Assembly: GCA_023459215.1 (NCBI GenBank)
Contig: JAEWVF010000067.1
Location: forward strand, 1-64,000
Length of the DNA stretch: 64,000 bases
DNA from: Chloroflexota bacterium
Lineage (GTDB): Bacteria; Chloroflexota; Anaerolineae; Anaerolineales; Villigracilaceae
Direction of reading: 5' to 3'
The translations under genes and the position numbers were made by a program. A model generated the notes under the pieces. The model was not told where the DNA came from, did not search any database, and saw nothing but the letters and a program-made list of their open reading frames with translations. Each line of letters begins with the position of its first letter. The stretch's first letter is position 1. This document shows positions 1 to 8,009 of this stretch, one piece after another.

Positions 1-115
1 CAGTCATATCACGCTCAGAAATGGTGCCGGTGATTTGCAGCAGGCGGTCGGCCAGGGTCGATTTCCCGTGGTCTACATGGGCGATAATACAAAAGTTACG
101 AATATAGTCAGACAT
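1..115 (-). CDS. lepA: Elongation factor 4 (LepA), N-terminal fragment
   Basis: Only the first 38 codons are inside the window; the gene runs off the left edge. The translation begins MSDYIRNFCIIAHVDHGKST, the LepA start with the GTPase P-loop (HVDHGKST) at residues 14-21. LepA is a ribosome-bound translational GTPase that back-translocates or remodels stalled ribosomes. EF-G and TypA share the P-loop, but the IRNFCIIAHVDHGK context and the following LADRLLQITG favour LepA. A TATACT box lies on the minus strand at 161-166, about 50 bases upstream of the start, and an AGAGAAG ribosome-binding site precedes the ATG. Confidence 0.9.
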   Translation of the reverse strand, partial: MSDYIRNFCIIAHVDHGKSTLADRLLQITGTISERDMT

Positions 116-193
116 ACTTCTCTTTCATGACAAAATAATCAGAAATTGGATACAAGGCAAAGTATACCCGCCTCGCTCACAATTTGCGCGGTT

Positions 194-2191
194 TTACGGC
201 GGACAGGAAAGCTGGCTGAACAACGCCTGGCTGGTTTGCGGGTCCGGGTCTTCAAAGGAACGCCACAAAGTACAGAGCGCGGCGCGCGTGCGGCGGGTGG
301 ATTCAAAGGTTTCGAGGCTGGCCTCCAGCGCAGAGGGCCAGTCGCCGCTGCGGGCGTGAGCTTCAATGAACGGCAGGCGCTCAAAATCGCTGCGCGGGGT
401 CAAACCCAAATCACGGGCTTGTTTTTCGAGCAGCAGGATGCTTTGCCAATCGCCAAACTGACGGGCCAAATCGGCTTTTTGATAAAAATAGCACCAGTTG
501 GCTGCCGGTTCCTGGCCAAAGATGTGCACAGACGGTTGCTGCGAGGCAGTCGGCAAAATCAGAGCCGGGTTGGACAAAGAGGCGACCGGCTGATAGCTTG
601 CCTCGATTTCATACAAGTCCAGGGAATCCGGTTCGAGCAGGCGCAGGCAGGCTTCGCTATCATAATGAATACCCAGCAGGTGCGACGGCCTGAGAGTCAC
701 CTCAATATTGGAATGCCGGTCAACCGGTTGCAACTCTCCGTTTTCAAAACTTGCCAGGTTTTCGGGCAAAAGCGTCTTGTAATAATTGACAAACCAGACC
801 TGGGGCTGGTCGTATGCCGCCAGCGAGGGATAGAGAAAATTAAATGCAAAAGCGCCGACATAATTGACGGTTGTGGTTGAAATGGCATTACCACCAACCA
901 ATATCGTTCCCGGTTGCAGGGCGGGCGCGCGCCAATAGGTTTGCCAGTAGGTGCGCAACTGACGTTCCCAATCCCAGCGATAGCTGTTCGTTGCCCGAAT
1001 TTGCAAGCCAACCGCCAGGCCAATCAACAGCGATGCCAGCAAAATATTGCGTTTGCGCGCGGAGTTTCCAAAAAACTCCACCAGGGCCATGAGCAGAATC
1101 GTGGCTCCCAACATGCTTGGCAGGGCAAAACGGTCGCCATAATTGCCAGGCATGATGATAAAACGCATGACGTACCAGCCGGGGATAAATCCCAGCAAGA
1201 CAGCGCCAAACCCTATCAGGGCCGCATCCCGAAAAAAATGGTCTTCGGGTGAGTTGGCCGGCTCATTTGATGGAGACAGGTAACGGGTGAAAGCGAAATA
1301 CAAGCTCGCAGCCAGCAATAAGGCAACAAAAACGGAGAAGAGGTTGTAGGGCTGTGAAAAATCGATCACCTCCGGCGGAATCGTTTTTCCCCAAACGTTG
1401 ACGAGCAGGAAAAGCACATCCTGCAACCCGTAACGGAGCAGGTCGACGATTGCGCCGATACCGTCCCGGCCATAAGCAATCGGCAGGGTTTTGTAGCTAT
1501 AGGTTTCAAACTGCCCGGTTGTAAAAACGCCAAACCGCCAGAGCAGGTAAAAGCCCAGCAGGCTAACATAGAAACCGGAAAACTGGAATGTTTTAAGAAA
1601 CCGCTTGTGGGCCGGGCCAAGAACCACCCACAAAACCAACGGGCGAATCAGTTCCAAGCCGAAGTAATACTCACCTGAAAAGAGATGCAACGCCTGCGTG
1701 GCCAAGGCCCCCAGCGTAAACCACCAAAACCAGCGCGGATATTTGAGCGAGCAAACCATCAGCCCCAGCGAAAGCAGGAACACGCCATATCCCAGGATTT
1801 GAACGCTGTAAACAACGGCGATGGAATTCTGGGTAAAAGCCGGGTGTACCGCAAACAACAAGGCCATCAGGTAAGTAAGGTTGCGCCGCGCAGGCCAAAT
1901 CAGGTGCAGCACCCAGGAAAAAACCGCAGCAACACCCCAGCGCAGGAAAAGCATGTAGATATGCCAACGCAGGGGCGAATCTTCGGCGAACAGGAAACCG
2001 GGAGCTTGCAAAAATACGGCCAACTGTCGCGTTGGCCCGTACCAGATCGTGTTCAAGATGCCTATCTTGCTGTACCGGTAAACAAAAACCCAATCGTCCC
2101 AGTAAAAGCCCAAACGATGGATTTGCAATCCGTAAGCCAGCCCGGTAACCGCCAACAGTAAAAATAAAAATAGAAAATTGGACCGTTTCAA
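194..2191 (-). CDS. Polytopic membrane protein, GT-C glycosyltransferase-like
   Basis: A 665-residue protein with an N-terminal signal-anchor, roughly ten hydrophobic segments over residues 1-420, and a soluble C-terminal third. An acidic pair in the first predicted external loop (FYWDDW, residues about 29-34) sits where GT-C enzymes such as Pmt/ArnT carry their catalytic acid. GT-C proteins transfer sugars from lipid-phosphate carriers outside the membrane. The C-terminal region (about 560-665) is rich in Leu/Ala helices and may be TPR-like. It follows the zinc-ribbon gene by six bases and is probably co-transcribed. No closer family is recognisable; acceptor and sugar are unknown. Confidence 0.55.
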   Translation of the reverse strand: MKRSNFLFLFLLLAVTGLAYGLQIHRLGFYWDDWVFVYRYSKIGILNTIWYGPTRQLAVFLQAPGFLFAEDSPLRWHIYMLFLRWGVAAVFSWVLHLIWPARRNLTYLMALLFAVHPAFTQNSIAVVYSVQILGYGVFLLSLGLMVCSLKYPRWFWWFTLGALATQALHLFSGEYYFGLELIRPLVLWVVLGPAHKRFLKTFQFSGFYVSLLGFYLLWRFGVFTTGQFETYSYKTLPIAYGRDGIGAIVDLLRYGLQDVLFLLVNVWGKTIPPEVIDFSQPYNLFSVFVALLLAASLYFAFTRYLSPSNEPANSPEDHFFRDAALIGFGAVLLGFIPGWYVMRFIIMPGNYGDRFALPSMLGATILLMALVEFFGNSARKRNILLASLLIGLAVGLQIRATNSYRWDWERQLRTYWQTYWRAPALQPGTILVGGNAISTTTVNYVGAFAFNFLYPSLAAYDQPQVWFVNYYKTLLPENLASFENGELQPVDRHSNIEVTLRPSHLLGIHYDSEACLRLLEPDSLDLYEIEASYQPVASLSNPALILPTASQQPSVHIFGQEPAANWCYFYQKADLARQFGDWQSILLLEKQARDLGLTPRSDFERLPFIEAHARSGDWPSALEASLETFESTRRTRAALCTLWRSFEDPDPQTSQALFSQLSCPP

Positions 2192-2197
2192 GGCCAG

Positions 2198-2617
2198 CTA
2201 TCCTTGCTTGAAAATTTCGTGCATGTGCTTGAGCGCTTTCCGCCACTCGCTTTCCACTTCCAGCTTGCGGCTCATCTCGCCGGCGCGCTGGCGCATGATT
2301 TCCATCACTCGCTCATCCTCGCCCGCATCCAGCCAGAAGCCGTGCCGGCCGTCCGCGCAAAAATCCAGGTTCAGGCTATACAGGCGATACTGGAACTGGG
2401 TCAAAGGCTGCCCACAATGCGGGCAAGGTGAAGTGGTCGATTGTTGGCGATGCAGCAAAGAACCCTTGAGGTGATCCTGGTCAAAGGCGATATCTTCCAG
2501 GCGGTCGAGTTCATCGAAATCCAGCCACATCCCACGGCAATTGGGGCAACACTCCACTTCCAGCGCGCCTTTATAAAATTTTCGAACCAGTTGTGAAGAA
2601 CATTTCGGGCAATTCAT
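2198..2617 (-). CDS. Double zinc-ribbon protein (zf-TFIIB type)
   Basis: A 139-residue protein with two copies of a TFIIB-type zinc-ribbon. The first has CPKC at 3-6 and CPNC at 24-27 followed by the hallmark GMWLDFDELDRL; the second has CPHC at 65-68 and Cys87 followed by HGFWLDAGE. The rest is a charged helical tail. Proteins of this family are usually small, cytoplasmic and of unknown function. The second ribbon has only three obvious Cys ligands, so it may bind metal differently or not at all. It is the first gene of a two-gene minus-strand unit with the membrane protein at 194-2191. Confidence 0.75.
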   Translation of the reverse strand: MNCPKCSSQLVRKFYKGALEVECCPNCRGMWLDFDELDRLEDIAFDQDHLKGSLLHRQQSTTSPCPHCGQPLTQFQYRLYSLNLDFCADGRHGFWLDAGEDERVMEIMRQRAGEMSRKLEVESEWRKALKHMHEIFKQG

Positions 2618-2716
2618 TGGTTTTCTCTTTCCATTTATAAAGCGAGGCTATTATACTTGTACTCCATGCCTGTACCCTGGCTATCGGGTAAATTTCTAGC
2701 GAACGAATGAGCTATC

Positions 2717-3682
2717 ATGACTCACCAACGTGACAAAAAAAGCCTGCTGGCTGTCAACATCGGGCTTGGAACCAATATCTTCCTGGCTGCGCTAAAGACC
2801 GGCGTCGGGATTGTGGCGCACAGCCCGGCGCTGTTGGCCGAAGGTATCAACTCAACCTCAGACGTGGCCTATTATGTAGTTGCCAGCGTTTTCTTGCGCC
2901 TGGCCAACAAACCCGCCGATGATGAACACCCCTACGGACATCGCCAGCTTGAAAGTATCGCCTCGGTGGTGGTCGGTTCGTTTATCGTTACCACCGCGGT
3001 TGCCGTTTTCTGGGATGCGATCGATAAAATTTGGGACCTGTTCGCAAACGCCGCGAACACCTACCAGGGCGCGTCGAGCGTTGCCTTATGGGTGGCCCTG
3101 TTCACTGTCCTGATTAAAATCTTTCTCTCCATTTACGTTAACCGCCTGGGAAAGGAAACCAACAATCCGGTGGTGCAGGCCATGGCCTACGATCATCGCA
3201 ATGACCTTTTCTCGGCCTCCGCGGCTTCGATTGGCATCTTCCTCGGCCAACGCGGACTGCCCTGGGTCGACCCAATGGCCGGGGCGCTGGTTGCCTTGCT
3301 GATTCTGCGCACCGGGATTTTCATCCTGAGGGAATCTTCGGTCGAATTGATGGATGCGGTGCCCAGCAAACAATTGGCCGAGCAGATCCGCGAAATCTTG
3401 CTGGATATGCCCGGCATCAAACAACTGGAAGAAGTTCAAGCCCATCGCTTCGGGCCGCACATTGTGGTCAACCTGACGGTTGGCGTTGATGGCGATATGA
3501 CCGTTCGCGAAGGAGACGAAATCGCCAATAAAGTGGAATTCCTGCTCTGCAAGGTGATTCCCAACGTGCGCCGGGTGCATGTTCACTACCACCCCGCGCG
3601 CAAATCGCGCAAGGATATGAGCATCGACGAAATCCTGGCCGAATCGCGCCGCCAGGTGACAGAACCGAAAGAACCGGTTTAG
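2717..3682 (+). CDS. Cation diffusion facilitator transporter, probable Mn exporter
   Basis: A 321-residue protein of usual CDF length: six hydrophobic segments in residues 10-205, then a cytoplasmic ferredoxin-like domain with HRFGPHIVVNLTV (about 237-249). CDF proteins exchange divalent metal for protons at the inner membrane. The transport-site positions read Asn45/Asp49 in TM2 (NSTSD) and Asp159/Asp163 in TM5 (DHRND). This N-D-D-D set is the one described for manganese exporters such as MntE, whereas zinc CDFs have His/Asp combinations; manganese is therefore my inference. A TATACT box at 2652-2657 is a possible promoter. Its stop codon overlaps that of convergent tlyA. Confidence 0.85.
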   Translation: MTHQRDKKSLLAVNIGLGTNIFLAALKTGVGIVAHSPALLAEGINSTSDVAYYVVASVFLRLANKPADDEHPYGHRQLESIASVVVGSFIVTTAVAVFWDAIDKIWDLFANAANTYQGASSVALWVALFTVLIKIFLSIYVNRLGKETNNPVVQAMAYDHRNDLFSASAASIGIFLGQRGLPWVDPMAGALVALLILRTGIFILRESSVELMDAVPSKQLAEQIREILLDMPGIKQLEEVQAHRFGPHIVVNLTVGVDGDMTVREGDEIANKVEFLLCKVIPNVRRVHVHYHPARKSRKDMSIDEILAESRRQVTEPKEPV

Positions 3683-4533
3683 TCCGTTTCTTCCATACTT
3701 TCCGGGGACGAGTGTCCCAACACCTGAGCCACCAGCGCTGGGATTTCCAGGCTGGTGGTTTGATTTAAGTCGAGCCAGGCCAAAAACTCGACATTGCCTT
3801 TCGGCCCCAGCAGCGGCGATTTTGCCAGTCCGCGCAGGCCATAGCCATGATCGAGCGCAAATTGCAGAACATCGTGCAGGATGCGGGCATGGATTTCCGG
3901 GTCGCGGATGACGCCCTTGTGTTTGGCCGATTCCTTGCGCCCGGCTTCGAACTGGGGCTTGATCAAAGTTATCAGATTACCCCCCTCTGTCTCTCCCCCC
4001 ATTTTCTCCGAAGATGGGGGGAGCCGGAGGGGAGCCAGCCATTTCTTCATCACCGGCAGCAAAACTTTCAGCGAAATAAAAGAAGCATCGCAGACCACCA
4101 ACTGCGCCGGTTCCGGCAGCGACTCGACGAAGCGGGCGTTGGTCTCTTCCATGACCACCACGCGCGGGTCCGAGCGGATTTTCCAGTGCAGGATGCCTTT
4201 GCCGACATCGATGGTGTAAACCCTGGCTGCGCCGTGTTGGAGCAGGCAGTCCGTGAACCCGCCCGTCGAAGCGCCAACATCGACACACACCAGCCCGGCA
4301 GGATCAACGGCGAAAGTCTCCAGTGCGCCGAGCAGCTTTTCGCCGCCGCGCGAGACAAAGCGCGGCCCAGAATCCACCACCACCTGCACATCCGGCAAGA
4401 AGCTGGTCGAGGCCTTATCCACCACCTGGCCGTTGACGCGCACCTGCCCGGCCATGATGATGGCCTGGGCTTTGGCGCGGCTTTCCGCCAGGCCGCGTTC
4501 CATCAGCAACAAATCGAGACGAGTTTTTGGCAT
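3679..4533 (-). CDS. tlyA: TlyA family rRNA 2'-O-methyltransferase
   Basis: Residues 1-63 form an S4 RNA-binding domain (TRLDLLLMERGLAESRAKA), followed by an FtsJ-like SAM methyltransferase domain with DVGASTGGFTDCLL and the family motif KPQFEAG. TlyA enzymes 2'-O-methylate cytidines in 16S and/or 23S rRNA; loss gives capreomycin resistance in mycobacteria. Length is near the usual 265-275, with about 16 extra residues at 168-185 (PPSSEKMGGETEGG). Those residues are encoded by a G+C-rich palindrome listed separately, inserted just before the conserved LITLIKPQFEAG strand. The gene is convergent with the CDF gene, their stops overlapping by four bases. Confidence 0.9.
   Translation of the reverse strand: MPKTRLDLLLMERGLAESRAKAQAIIMAGQVRVNGQVVDKASTSFLPDVQVVVDSGPRFVSRGGEKLLGALETFAVDPAGLVCVDVGASTGGFTDCLLQHGAARVYTIDVGKGILHWKIRSDPRVVVMEETNARFVESLPEPAQLVVCDASFISLKVLLPVMKKWLAPLRLPPSSEKMGGETEGGNLITLIKPQFEAGRKESAKHKGVIRDPEIHARILHDVLQFALDHGYGLRGLAKSPLLGPKGNVEFLAWLDLNQTTSLEIPALVAQVLGHSSPESMEETD
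3980..4040. repeat. G+C-rich palindromic element inside tlyA
   Basis: The sequence contains the arms TCTCCCCCCAT and ATGGGGGGA around a short centre, flanked by C-run/G-run outer arms. It keeps the tlyA reading frame open and adds a Pro/Ser/Gly-rich loop. A related element lies at 21005-21056 inside another gene. In-frame palindromes of this kind resemble, in behaviour only, the Rickettsia palindromic elements. Confidence 0.65.
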
Positions 4534-4778
4534 GGCTGAATTTTATCATCGGCAGCGTTGTTCGATGCTTCGTTCTCCAGACATCTTTGCCGGGCAGATT
4601 TCGAATTACCTATTCGCCATTCTGCATCCGTGTAGCGCAGATTTCTCCTCGCTGGCGCTCGTCGAAATGACAATATCGCTATATCCGCGGGCATTATATT
4701 TTGCATCAACTTGAAATTAGATGAAATTGCCCTTCATTCATCATTCTGCATTCTGCATTCTGCATTAAAATACCTTTC
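4534..4778. repeat. Intergenic stretch with repeat fragments
   Basis: No gene is visible in this 245-base divergent gap. It holds half of a TTTCGAAATGACA-type repeat (the CTCGTCGAAATGACA near 4656-4672, related to 52196-52288), a 16-mer ATCCGCGGGCATTATA at 4683-4698 repeated exactly at 31239-31254, and three tandem CATTCTG units at about 4742-4765. A TAAAAT box only a few bases before the ATG at 4779 could drive a nearly leaderless ubiA-family transcript; no Shine-Dalgarno sequence is present there. Confidence 0.5.
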
Positions 4779-5648
4779 ATGTTAAAAGCCCTGCTCAAAA
4801 CCATGCGCCCCAAACAATGGGCCAAAAGCGTGTTCCTGCTGGCCGCTCTCGTTTTTGACCGAAAGCTGACCAACCTGGAGGCCATCCTGCACACCCTGGC
4901 GGGCGTGGCAATTTTCAGCCTGATTGTCAGCGTGGTGTACATCATCAACGACATTGCCGATGTCGAATCGGATCGTAAACACCCGACCAAGCGCAACCGT
5001 CCCATCGCCGCCGGCAAACTGCCGATGTCCACCGCCTGGGGGGTGGCCGCCGCCATCCTGCTGGTTTCCTTCCCGCTGGCTTACCTGCTCTCCCCGGCCT
5101 TTGCCGCGATTACAGGCATCTACTTCATCGGCAACCTGATCTATTCCAAATGGGTTAAACATATCCCGCTGCTTGACATCATCGTTCTGGCTTCTTTCTA
5201 TGTGCTGCGCGTGGCAGCCGGTGTAACCCTGATCGATGTGCAGCGGTTTTCGCCCTGGATTTACCTGTTTACCATCTTCCTGGCGCTGTTGATGGGCACC
5301 GGCAAACGCCGCGCCGAACTGGCCGAACTGGCCGGCGGCCCCAACGCCCAGCGCAAAGTCCTTGACGGCTACACGATTAATTTTCTCGACCAGCTCATCA
5401 GCCTGGCTTCCGGTACCACCATCATCACCTATAGCCTGTACACCTTCTCCGCGCCCAACCTGCCCGACAATCATGCCATGATGCTGACCATTCCCTTCAT
5501 TATCTACAGCATCCTGCGCTACCAATACCTGCTGCAAGTCAAGGAAACCGGCGGCGCGCCCGAAGATGTTGTCCTGGCTGACCGGCCTTTGCAGGTTTCC
5601 ATCCTGCTGTGGGGTCTGGCCGTTCTGGTGGTTTTCTACATCTCCTAA
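4779..5648 (+). CDS. UbiA-family prenyltransferase, decaprenyl-phosphate phosphoribosyltransferase-like
   Basis: A 289-residue, eight- to nine-helix membrane protein of normal UbiA length. The first aspartate-rich motif NDIADVESDR spans residues 57-66, followed by HPTKRNRPIAAG, the signature of the DPPR synthase branch, which transfers phosphoribose to polyprenyl phosphate. The N-terminal MRPKQW also matches that branch. In mycobacteria the product feeds arabinan synthesis; here it may supply a lipid-linked pentose to surface glycan. The stop overlaps the mevalonate kinase start (TAATG), so the two are translationally coupled, linking polyprenyl use with isoprenoid supply. Confidence 0.8.
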   Translation: MLKALLKTMRPKQWAKSVFLLAALVFDRKLTNLEAILHTLAGVAIFSLIVSVVYIINDIADVESDRKHPTKRNRPIAAGKLPMSTAWGVAAAILLVSFPLAYLLSPAFAAITGIYFIGNLIYSKWVKHIPLLDIIVLASFYVLRVAAGVTLIDVQRFSPWIYLFTIFLALLMGTGKRRAELAELAGGPNAQRKVLDGYTINFLDQLISLASGTTIITYSLYTFSAPNLPDNHAMMLTIPFIIYSILRYQYLLQVKETGGAPEDVVLADRPLQVSILLWGLAVLVVFYIS

Positions 5649-6604
5649 TGGCAACCGCTTCCGCGCCCGGCAAAATCATCCTGTTCGGCGAACATGCGGT
5701 CGTTTATGGCCGCCCGGCCCTGGCTGTGCCCGTCACTCAGGTGCAAGCCAAGGTCACCGCCGAAAAAACGGGACAAGATGCGGGAAAAAACTGGGCCGAT
5801 GCGGTGCTGGTGCAAGCTGCCGACATCGGACTTTCTTCGCCCCTCAGCCGCCTGCTCGCGGACTCATCCCCCCATCCACTGGCTACCGTTATCGAAAAAA
5901 CCCTGCAACGCTTGGGCATCAACCGCCCCGCGGCGTTCCGGGTGACGATTCGCTCGTCCATCCCGGTTGCATCCGGCCTGGGGTCAGGCGCTGCCGTTTC
6001 AGTCGCAATCATCCGCGCCCTGACGGAGTTGTTCGAACGGCCCCTGCCCGCTGAACAGGTCAACCAACTGGCCTACGAAATCGAAAAACTGCATCACGGC
6101 ACGCCTTCCGGCATCGACAATACCGTCATCACTTATGCCAAACCGGTCTATTTCGTGCGCGGACAGCCCATCGAGACCTTCAGCGTGGCGCAACCCTTCA
6201 GCCTGGTCATCGCCGACACCGGCATCGCCGCCCCCACCCGGGAATCGGTCGGCGACCTGCGCAAACTCTGGCAGGCCGACCCGAGCCGCTGGGAGGCGGT
6301 TTTCGAGCGGGTTGGAGAAATCGTCCGCCAGGCGCGCCAGGCCATCGAAAGCGGCGAAACCGTCCGCCTGGGGCCGCTAATGGACGCCAACCAGGCCCTG
6401 CTGCAAGAAATGACCGTCTCCTCACCGGAACTCGACCATCTGGTTTTGGCGGCGAAAACTGCCGGGGCCGAGGGCGCTAAATTAAGCGGCGGCGGGCGCG
6501 GGGGCAATATGATCGCCCTGGCCCAGCCCCAAAGCGCCGAATCGGTCGCATCCGCCTTAAAAGCGGCCGGGGCGAAACAAACCATCCTCACAACCATCCG
6601 CTAA
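5648..6604 (+). CDS. mvk: Mevalonate kinase
   Basis: A 318-residue GHMP kinase. Motif 1 is PGKIILFGEHAVVYG (7-21), the ATP loop is PVASGLGSGAAVSVA (106-120), HGTPSGIDN (150-158) carries the catalytic Asp, and LSGGGRGGNMIAL near residue 290 is motif 3. These match mevalonate kinase, which phosphorylates mevalonate on the way to IPP, rather than galactokinase or homoserine kinase. I place the start at the ATG overlapping the previous stop; an earlier in-frame start would lie within the UbiA gene. The mevalonate route is uncommon in bacteria but known in Chloroflexota. Confidence 0.9.
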   Translation: MATASAPGKIILFGEHAVVYGRPALAVPVTQVQAKVTAEKTGQDAGKNWADAVLVQAADIGLSSPLSRLLADSSPHPLATVIEKTLQRLGINRPAAFRVTIRSSIPVASGLGSGAAVSVAIIRALTELFERPLPAEQVNQLAYEIEKLHHGTPSGIDNTVITYAKPVYFVRGQPIETFSVAQPFSLVIADTGIAAPTRESVGDLRKLWQADPSRWEAVFERVGEIVRQARQAIESGETVRLGPLMDANQALLQEMTVSSPELDHLVLAAKTAGAEGAKLSGGGRGGNMIALAQPQSAESVASALKAAGAKQTILTTIR

Positions 6605-6620
6605 CGCGGCAGGAGGCAGA

Positions 6621-7313
6621 ATGAAAACCATTGGCATGATCGCCGGAATGAGTTGGGAATCGTCGCTGGAGTATTACCGCCTGGTGAACCAGGGTGTAAA
6701 AGCGCGCTTGGGCGGGCTGCATTCGGCCAAATGTGTTATGGTCTCGGTCGATTTTGCCGAAATCGAAGTGTTGCAACGCGAAGGCCGCTGGCAGGAAGCC
6801 ACCCAGGCCATGATTGCCGTAGCCCGCCAGGTTCAAGCCGGTGGGGCCGATTTCCTGTTAATCTGCACCAACACCATGCACAAAATGGCCGAGGAAGTGC
6901 AGGCCAGCCTCGACATCCCCTTGCTGCACATCGCGGATGCCACTGCCGATGCGATTAAGGCCCAAAAATTGACCAAAATCGGCCTGCTGGGCACCCGCTT
7001 TACGATGGAAGAAATGTTTTATCGCGGGCGGCTGGCCGAAAGACACAACCTGCAAGTGCTGATTCCCAACGAGGCCGACCGCGCCATCGTCCACAGAGTC
7101 ATTTACGAAGAGCTGGTGCTGGGGAAAATCATTCCCGAATCGAAAGCCGAGTACCTGCGCATTATCGAAAGCCTGGCCGCGCAAGGCGCGCAGGCAATCA
7201 TCCTGGGCTGCACCGAAATCGGTTTGCTGGTCAAGGATGAAGACTGCCGCCTGCCGCTCTTCGATACCACCCGCATCCACGCCCTGGCCGCGGTCGAAAT
7301 GGCTTTGCAGTAG
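6621..7313 (+). CDS. Aspartate/glutamate racemase family protein
   Basis: A 230-residue two-domain racemase. The first catalytic cysteine is in CTNTMH (residues about 82-87) and the second in ILGCTEIGLL (about 192-201), the cofactor-independent two-cysteine pair of Asp/Glu and hydantoin racemases. The start MKTIGMIAGMSWESS and the Met after CTNT match the YgeA/broad-specificity branch. It probably makes a D-amino acid in the cytoplasm. An AGGAGG ribosome-binding site precedes the ATG 16 bases after mvk, so it likely belongs to the same transcript. Substrate cannot be read from sequence. Confidence 0.85.
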   Translation: MKTIGMIAGMSWESSLEYYRLVNQGVKARLGGLHSAKCVMVSVDFAEIEVLQREGRWQEATQAMIAVARQVQAGGADFLLICTNTMHKMAEEVQASLDIPLLHIADATADAIKAQKLTKIGLLGTRFTMEEMFYRGRLAERHNLQVLIPNEADRAIVHRVIYEELVLGKIIPESKAEYLRIIESLAAQGAQAIILGCTEIGLLVKDEDCRLPLFDTTRIHALAAVEMALQ

Positions 7314-7328
7314 GATTTTGGAGGCAAC

Positions 7329-7721
7329 ATGAGCACACTTTCCCCCGGCCTGCGGGCCGATTTCGAACTGACTGTCAGTGACGCCGATACCGCCTCGCGC
7401 TGGGGCAGCGGACTGGTGCCGGTTTACAGCACCCCGGCCCTGGTCGGCGCGATGGAGAAAACCGCCGTTCTGGCGCTGACCGGCAGCCTGCCCGAGGGCC
7501 AAACCACCGTCGGCGGGCGGATCGAGGTGCAACACCTGGCCCCAACCCCGGTCGGGATGAAGGTACGCATCAGCGCCGAGCTGACTGCCAGCGAAGGCCG
7601 CAAGCTGACCTTCCAGATCGAGGCCTGGGATGAAGTCGAGAAAATCGGCGAGGCCCGGCATGAGCGTTTTCTGGTGGATGAAGCCAGGTTCATGGCAAAA
7701 GTGCAAGCCAAAGGCCAATGA
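7329..7721 (+). CDS. Hot-dog thioesterase, FlK-like
   Basis: A 130-residue single hot-dog domain protein. PVYSTPALVGAMEKTA (about 36-51), GGRIEVQHLAPTPVG (about 64-78) and the C-terminal GEARHERFLVD match the fluoroacetyl-CoA thioesterase-like family, whose Thr/Glu/His residues hydrolyse acyl-CoA thioesters. Thr41, Glu48 and His74 occupy the expected positions. The real substrate is probably a short acyl-CoA; fluoroacetate is not implied. It is the last gene of the 4.8-7.7 kb run, with GGAGG before its ATG. Confidence 0.75.
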   Translation: MSTLSPGLRADFELTVSDADTASRWGSGLVPVYSTPALVGAMEKTAVLALTGSLPEGQTTVGGRIEVQHLAPTPVGMKVRISAELTASEGRKLTFQIEAWDEVEKIGEARHERFLVDEARFMAKVQAKGQ

Positions 7722-7776
7722 ATGCCAGCCCGGAAACACATATAAAGCTCTAATGGATGTTGCTCCGGCAAAATGC

Positions 7777-7782
7777 TATAAT
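7777..7782 (+). promoter_or_regulatory. Candidate -10 box for the methyltransferase leader
   Basis: A perfect TATAAT preceded by GC, like other strong -10 boxes here (11245, 13723, 19299, 42703, 50592). No convincing -35 is at the right distance. Transcription would start near 7789, giving a leader of about 220 bases before the methyltransferase ATG. Confidence 0.5.
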
Positions 7783-7791
7783 TTTTTCATC

Positions 7792-7824
7792 ATGAACCGC
7801 TTTCTAACCCGACCACCCTGCTAA
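7792..7824 (+). CDS. Possible 10-residue leader peptide
   Basis: An ATG immediately after the TATAAT box opens a 10-codon frame (MNRFLTRPPC, stop TAA). There is no Shine-Dalgarno sequence, so it would be translated as a leaderless message. It ends 26 bases before a GGCCC/GGGCC hairpin at 7851-7863. Position and the terminal Arg-Pro-Pro-Cys suggest a stalling or sensing peptide for the downstream rRNA methyltransferase gene, but an ORF this short can occur by chance. Confidence 0.3.
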   Translation: MNRFLTRPPC

Positions 7825-7850
7825 CCCAAAATAGTTTGTGTGTTTGATAA

Positions 7851-7873
7851 GGCCCAACGGGCCTGTTTTGCAT
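7851..7873 (+). terminator. Weak terminator-like hairpin in leader
   Basis: Arms GGCCC (7851-7855) and GGGCC (7859-7863) with a three-base loop are followed by TGTTTTGC. The stem is short and the T-run broken, so termination would be weak. A second GGGCC at 7951-7955 could compete for the 5' arm, giving an alternative fold. Confidence 0.35.
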
Positions 7874-7961
7874 TTCCCCTAAATCGTAAAAAACCAACCC
7901 CTGACGACCTCGACGGTGCCTGACGCAGCCGTCTGTTTGCGTTTGCCCGAGGGCCTCCATG

Positions 7962-8004
7962 CCTTTTGTTCGTTCCGTTTCATTTCAACCACGAACAAAA
8001 GGAG
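7962..8004 (+). promoter_or_regulatory. Hairpin sequestering the methyltransferase Shine-Dalgarno site
   Basis: CCTTTTGTTCG (7962-7972) is an exact reverse complement of CGAACAAAAGG (7992-8002), an 11-bp perfect stem with a 19-base loop. The 3' arm covers the first part of the AAAAGGAG ribosome-binding site (7997-8004) that lies five bases before the ATG at 8010. This is the geometry of translational attenuators on erm and other rRNA methyltransferase genes. A second in-frame ATG at 7959, with GAGGG before it, could start translation inside the stem region. Confidence 0.6.
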
Positions 8005-8009
8005 AAAAC

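Noticed and set aside
146..880. Long plus-strand open frame opposite the 194-2191 membrane gene
   Set aside because: Codon-position bias and the hydrophobic pattern belong to the minus-strand gene; the antisense protein has no domain and no ribosome-binding site.
4782..5654. 290-codon minus-strand frame opposite the UbiA-type gene
   Set aside because: Gln/Gly/Asp-rich antisense translation without any motif; the plus strand encodes the conserved prenyltransferase.
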